This document shows positions 62,660 through 64,000 of a DNA stretch of 64,000 bases, piece after piece. Position 1 is the stretch's first letter. Each line of letters begins with the position of its first letter. The translations under genes were made by a program, and so were the position numbers. This DNA is from Epiperipatus broadwayi (lineage: Eukaryota > Onychophora > Udeonychophora > Euonychophora > Peripatidae). The DNA is taken from positions 2,371,273 to 2,435,272 of the forward strand of contig JAQFVV010012423.1 of the NCBI GenBank assembly GCA_028023455.1. Reading direction: 5' to 3'. The notes beneath the pieces were generated by a model. It made no database searches and was not told the origin of the DNA. It saw only the letters and a program-made list of their open reading frames with translations.

Positions 62660-62880
62660 CATGTTTATCCATCTAACACGAGTTGGAACTCACAAAATGT
62701 ACTTCAAACCCAGTCAGGCCCGAGACTTAGGTCAGGGACCAGGCTGAATTCAAACCCACTCTCTAAGCCCTAGATCAAACACCTAATGGATAACATAATA
62801 GTCATGGCACATGAGAATTAATTCTTAATCCAGCCCGCTAGCAAATCGGAGAAAACAGTAAGACTCATGGACTTAAACAT
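62660..62880 (-). repeat. Possible tRNA-derived SINE-like sequence
   Basis: On the minus strand gtgggtttgaattcagc (about 62757-62741) resembles a pol III B box in a GC-richer segment adjoining the MITE. The A box is unconvincing and no second copy was found. Confidence 0.25.
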
Positions 62881-64000
62881 ATATATAAACAACTTAATTA
62901 CTAGAGACATTCCAAAGATAAAATCTAATATATTTAATTAATAGGGACTTTGCTGATGAATAGCTATGGTCAATTAGTGAATTGATTTAATAATGAGACA
63001 GAAACTGATATATTATGAATTATAAATATATTTATTGACAATTTTACATGTATTTTGATATAACCATTATCGTTGGCAAATGCACGCAGGCATTTTATTT
63101 ATAAAGCAACATTTCTCTAGGGAATTTGAACAATAATTGATACGTTGGCAAATAGGTTTGTTGCTATTATTTAATGGAGCCAAATATCATGCTATATAAT
63201 TAATCACTACATACACTTATTAGTTATGCCCTTTTATAATCAGTTCGAGTGGAGCAAAGCTTAATAATACATCCGATTATAATAAATTTATATATTAAAT
63301 ATGGGCTTATAAAGCATCTCAGATAGCTTTAGATCAAACAGCTTTTCAAGAATGCTTTGGTTCAATGCCAAATTGCATATTATGGAGGTGGAGTTGGCTA
63401 TAACGATTTTACCAATATGCTAGGCACAAGTAAAATATAATAATAAAGTTGCTCTGCGGATGGAAGAATAGTTTTTCGAGTTTTTGTGACCAACACTGGT
63501 TTACACAATAACTGATCATCATGCTTCTAAAAGGGAACCTTTATTTGGTTCATAAGAGGCGGGGGATTTATGTGGTAATCTGGCCCTTAGCTCAGTCTTA
63601 GCTACTGCACTACCCATAAAAGAGGAAGATGGGCTGGACTTACCGTGGCTCCATCTTATATATATATACAAAAACAGCCCAATGATAATATTAATAAATT
63701 TCACATCCGCCAAGCCGAAGTATATCATAAATTAATACTATATATCAAATGAACACTAGTTTATCAGCTTGATCAAAAGAGCCAACTCTTCTGTAGCATG
63801 AGAAATACGATATGCTACTGATGGGAATATATCTATATAAACTTTACTTTATCATGTTCAATCTCTTTAGTTATCTATAATTAATAAACTCTTAAGGGGG
63901 ACAAAGTATATTTACGGGACTTACGAATGCTTTAATAAGAAAAAGTATACTTATTATTACACTCCAGGCTAGTTTAATCTTTAATAACATAATAATTAAA
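62881..64000. other. AT-rich end of window; one GC-richer patch
   Basis: 63530-63660 is GC-richer and, on the minus strand, contains gatggagccacggtaagtcc, which could be a splice donor or part of a repeat. A 69-codon frame across it (63728-63519) has no domain. Confidence 0.3.

Noticed and set aside
63519-63728. Exon with gtaagt donor on the minus strand
   Set aside because: The donor-like site is real but there is no acceptor-bounded frame or domain, and the GC-rich patch is as likely a repeat.

Overview
This window looks like AT-rich, repeat-laden nuclear DNA of an invertebrate animal. There are no operons, ribosome-binding sites or long open frames. It holds decayed retroelements of several classes, tRNA-derived SINEs, fold-back elements, long microsatellites and one convincing spliced exon. 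Penelope-like elements (PLEs) of the GIY-YIG type, an RTE-type LINE, a TTAGGG-like repeat and CTAT/CTGT/CTAC arrays fit a lophotrochozoan such as a mollusc. That placement is inference, and nothing here fixes the species.

Layout. 1-7.8 kb: a fold-back tRNA-like repeat family, then a cluster of PLE ends in inverted arrangement (a PLE endonuclease on the minus strand at 5111-6056, its 5'-truncated mirror copy at 6058-6484, and an outer pair of inverted arms at 2250-2815 and 6485-7050), then a 0.5 kb tetranucleotide array. 8.6-13.8 kb: two decayed LINEs on the minus strand. The first is interrupted by a tRNA-derived SINE, and a second SINE copy at 10973-11084 has an exact target duplication. 14.3-19.5 kb: further PLE reverse transcriptase and endonuclease remnants. 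23.1-28.4 kb: four more PLE fragments, plus a CUB-domain exon with consensus splice sites on the minus strand at 27320-27491, the only good evidence of a host gene. 28.4-32.6 kb: a nearly full-length LINE with an apurinic-type endonuclease, flanked by inverted PLE ends. 33.2-38.1 kb: a LINE tail, a 431-bp tandem repeat and a 166-bp duplication. 38178-48818: a complete Ty3/gypsy-type LTR retrotransposon on the minus strand with unusually long (about 2.34 kb) LTRs and several internal duplications. 50.9-52.1 kb: a 5'-truncated RTE-type LINE. 52.8-64 kb: a TTAGGG-like patch, a perfect 126-bp palindrome, two MITE-like fold-backs and otherwise featureless AT-rich sequence.

No mobile element here appears intact. 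Frameshifts, stops and lost catalytic residues are visible in all of them. If the CUB exon is real, most of the surrounding DNA is intron or intergenic space filled with transposon debris. The most distinctive features are the density and mirror-image arrangement of PLE fragments, hammerhead-like hairpins at their 3' ends, the nested duplications inside the LTR element, and the spacer-less palindrome. I saw no convincing wholly new biological system; the findings are structural oddities of known element classes.
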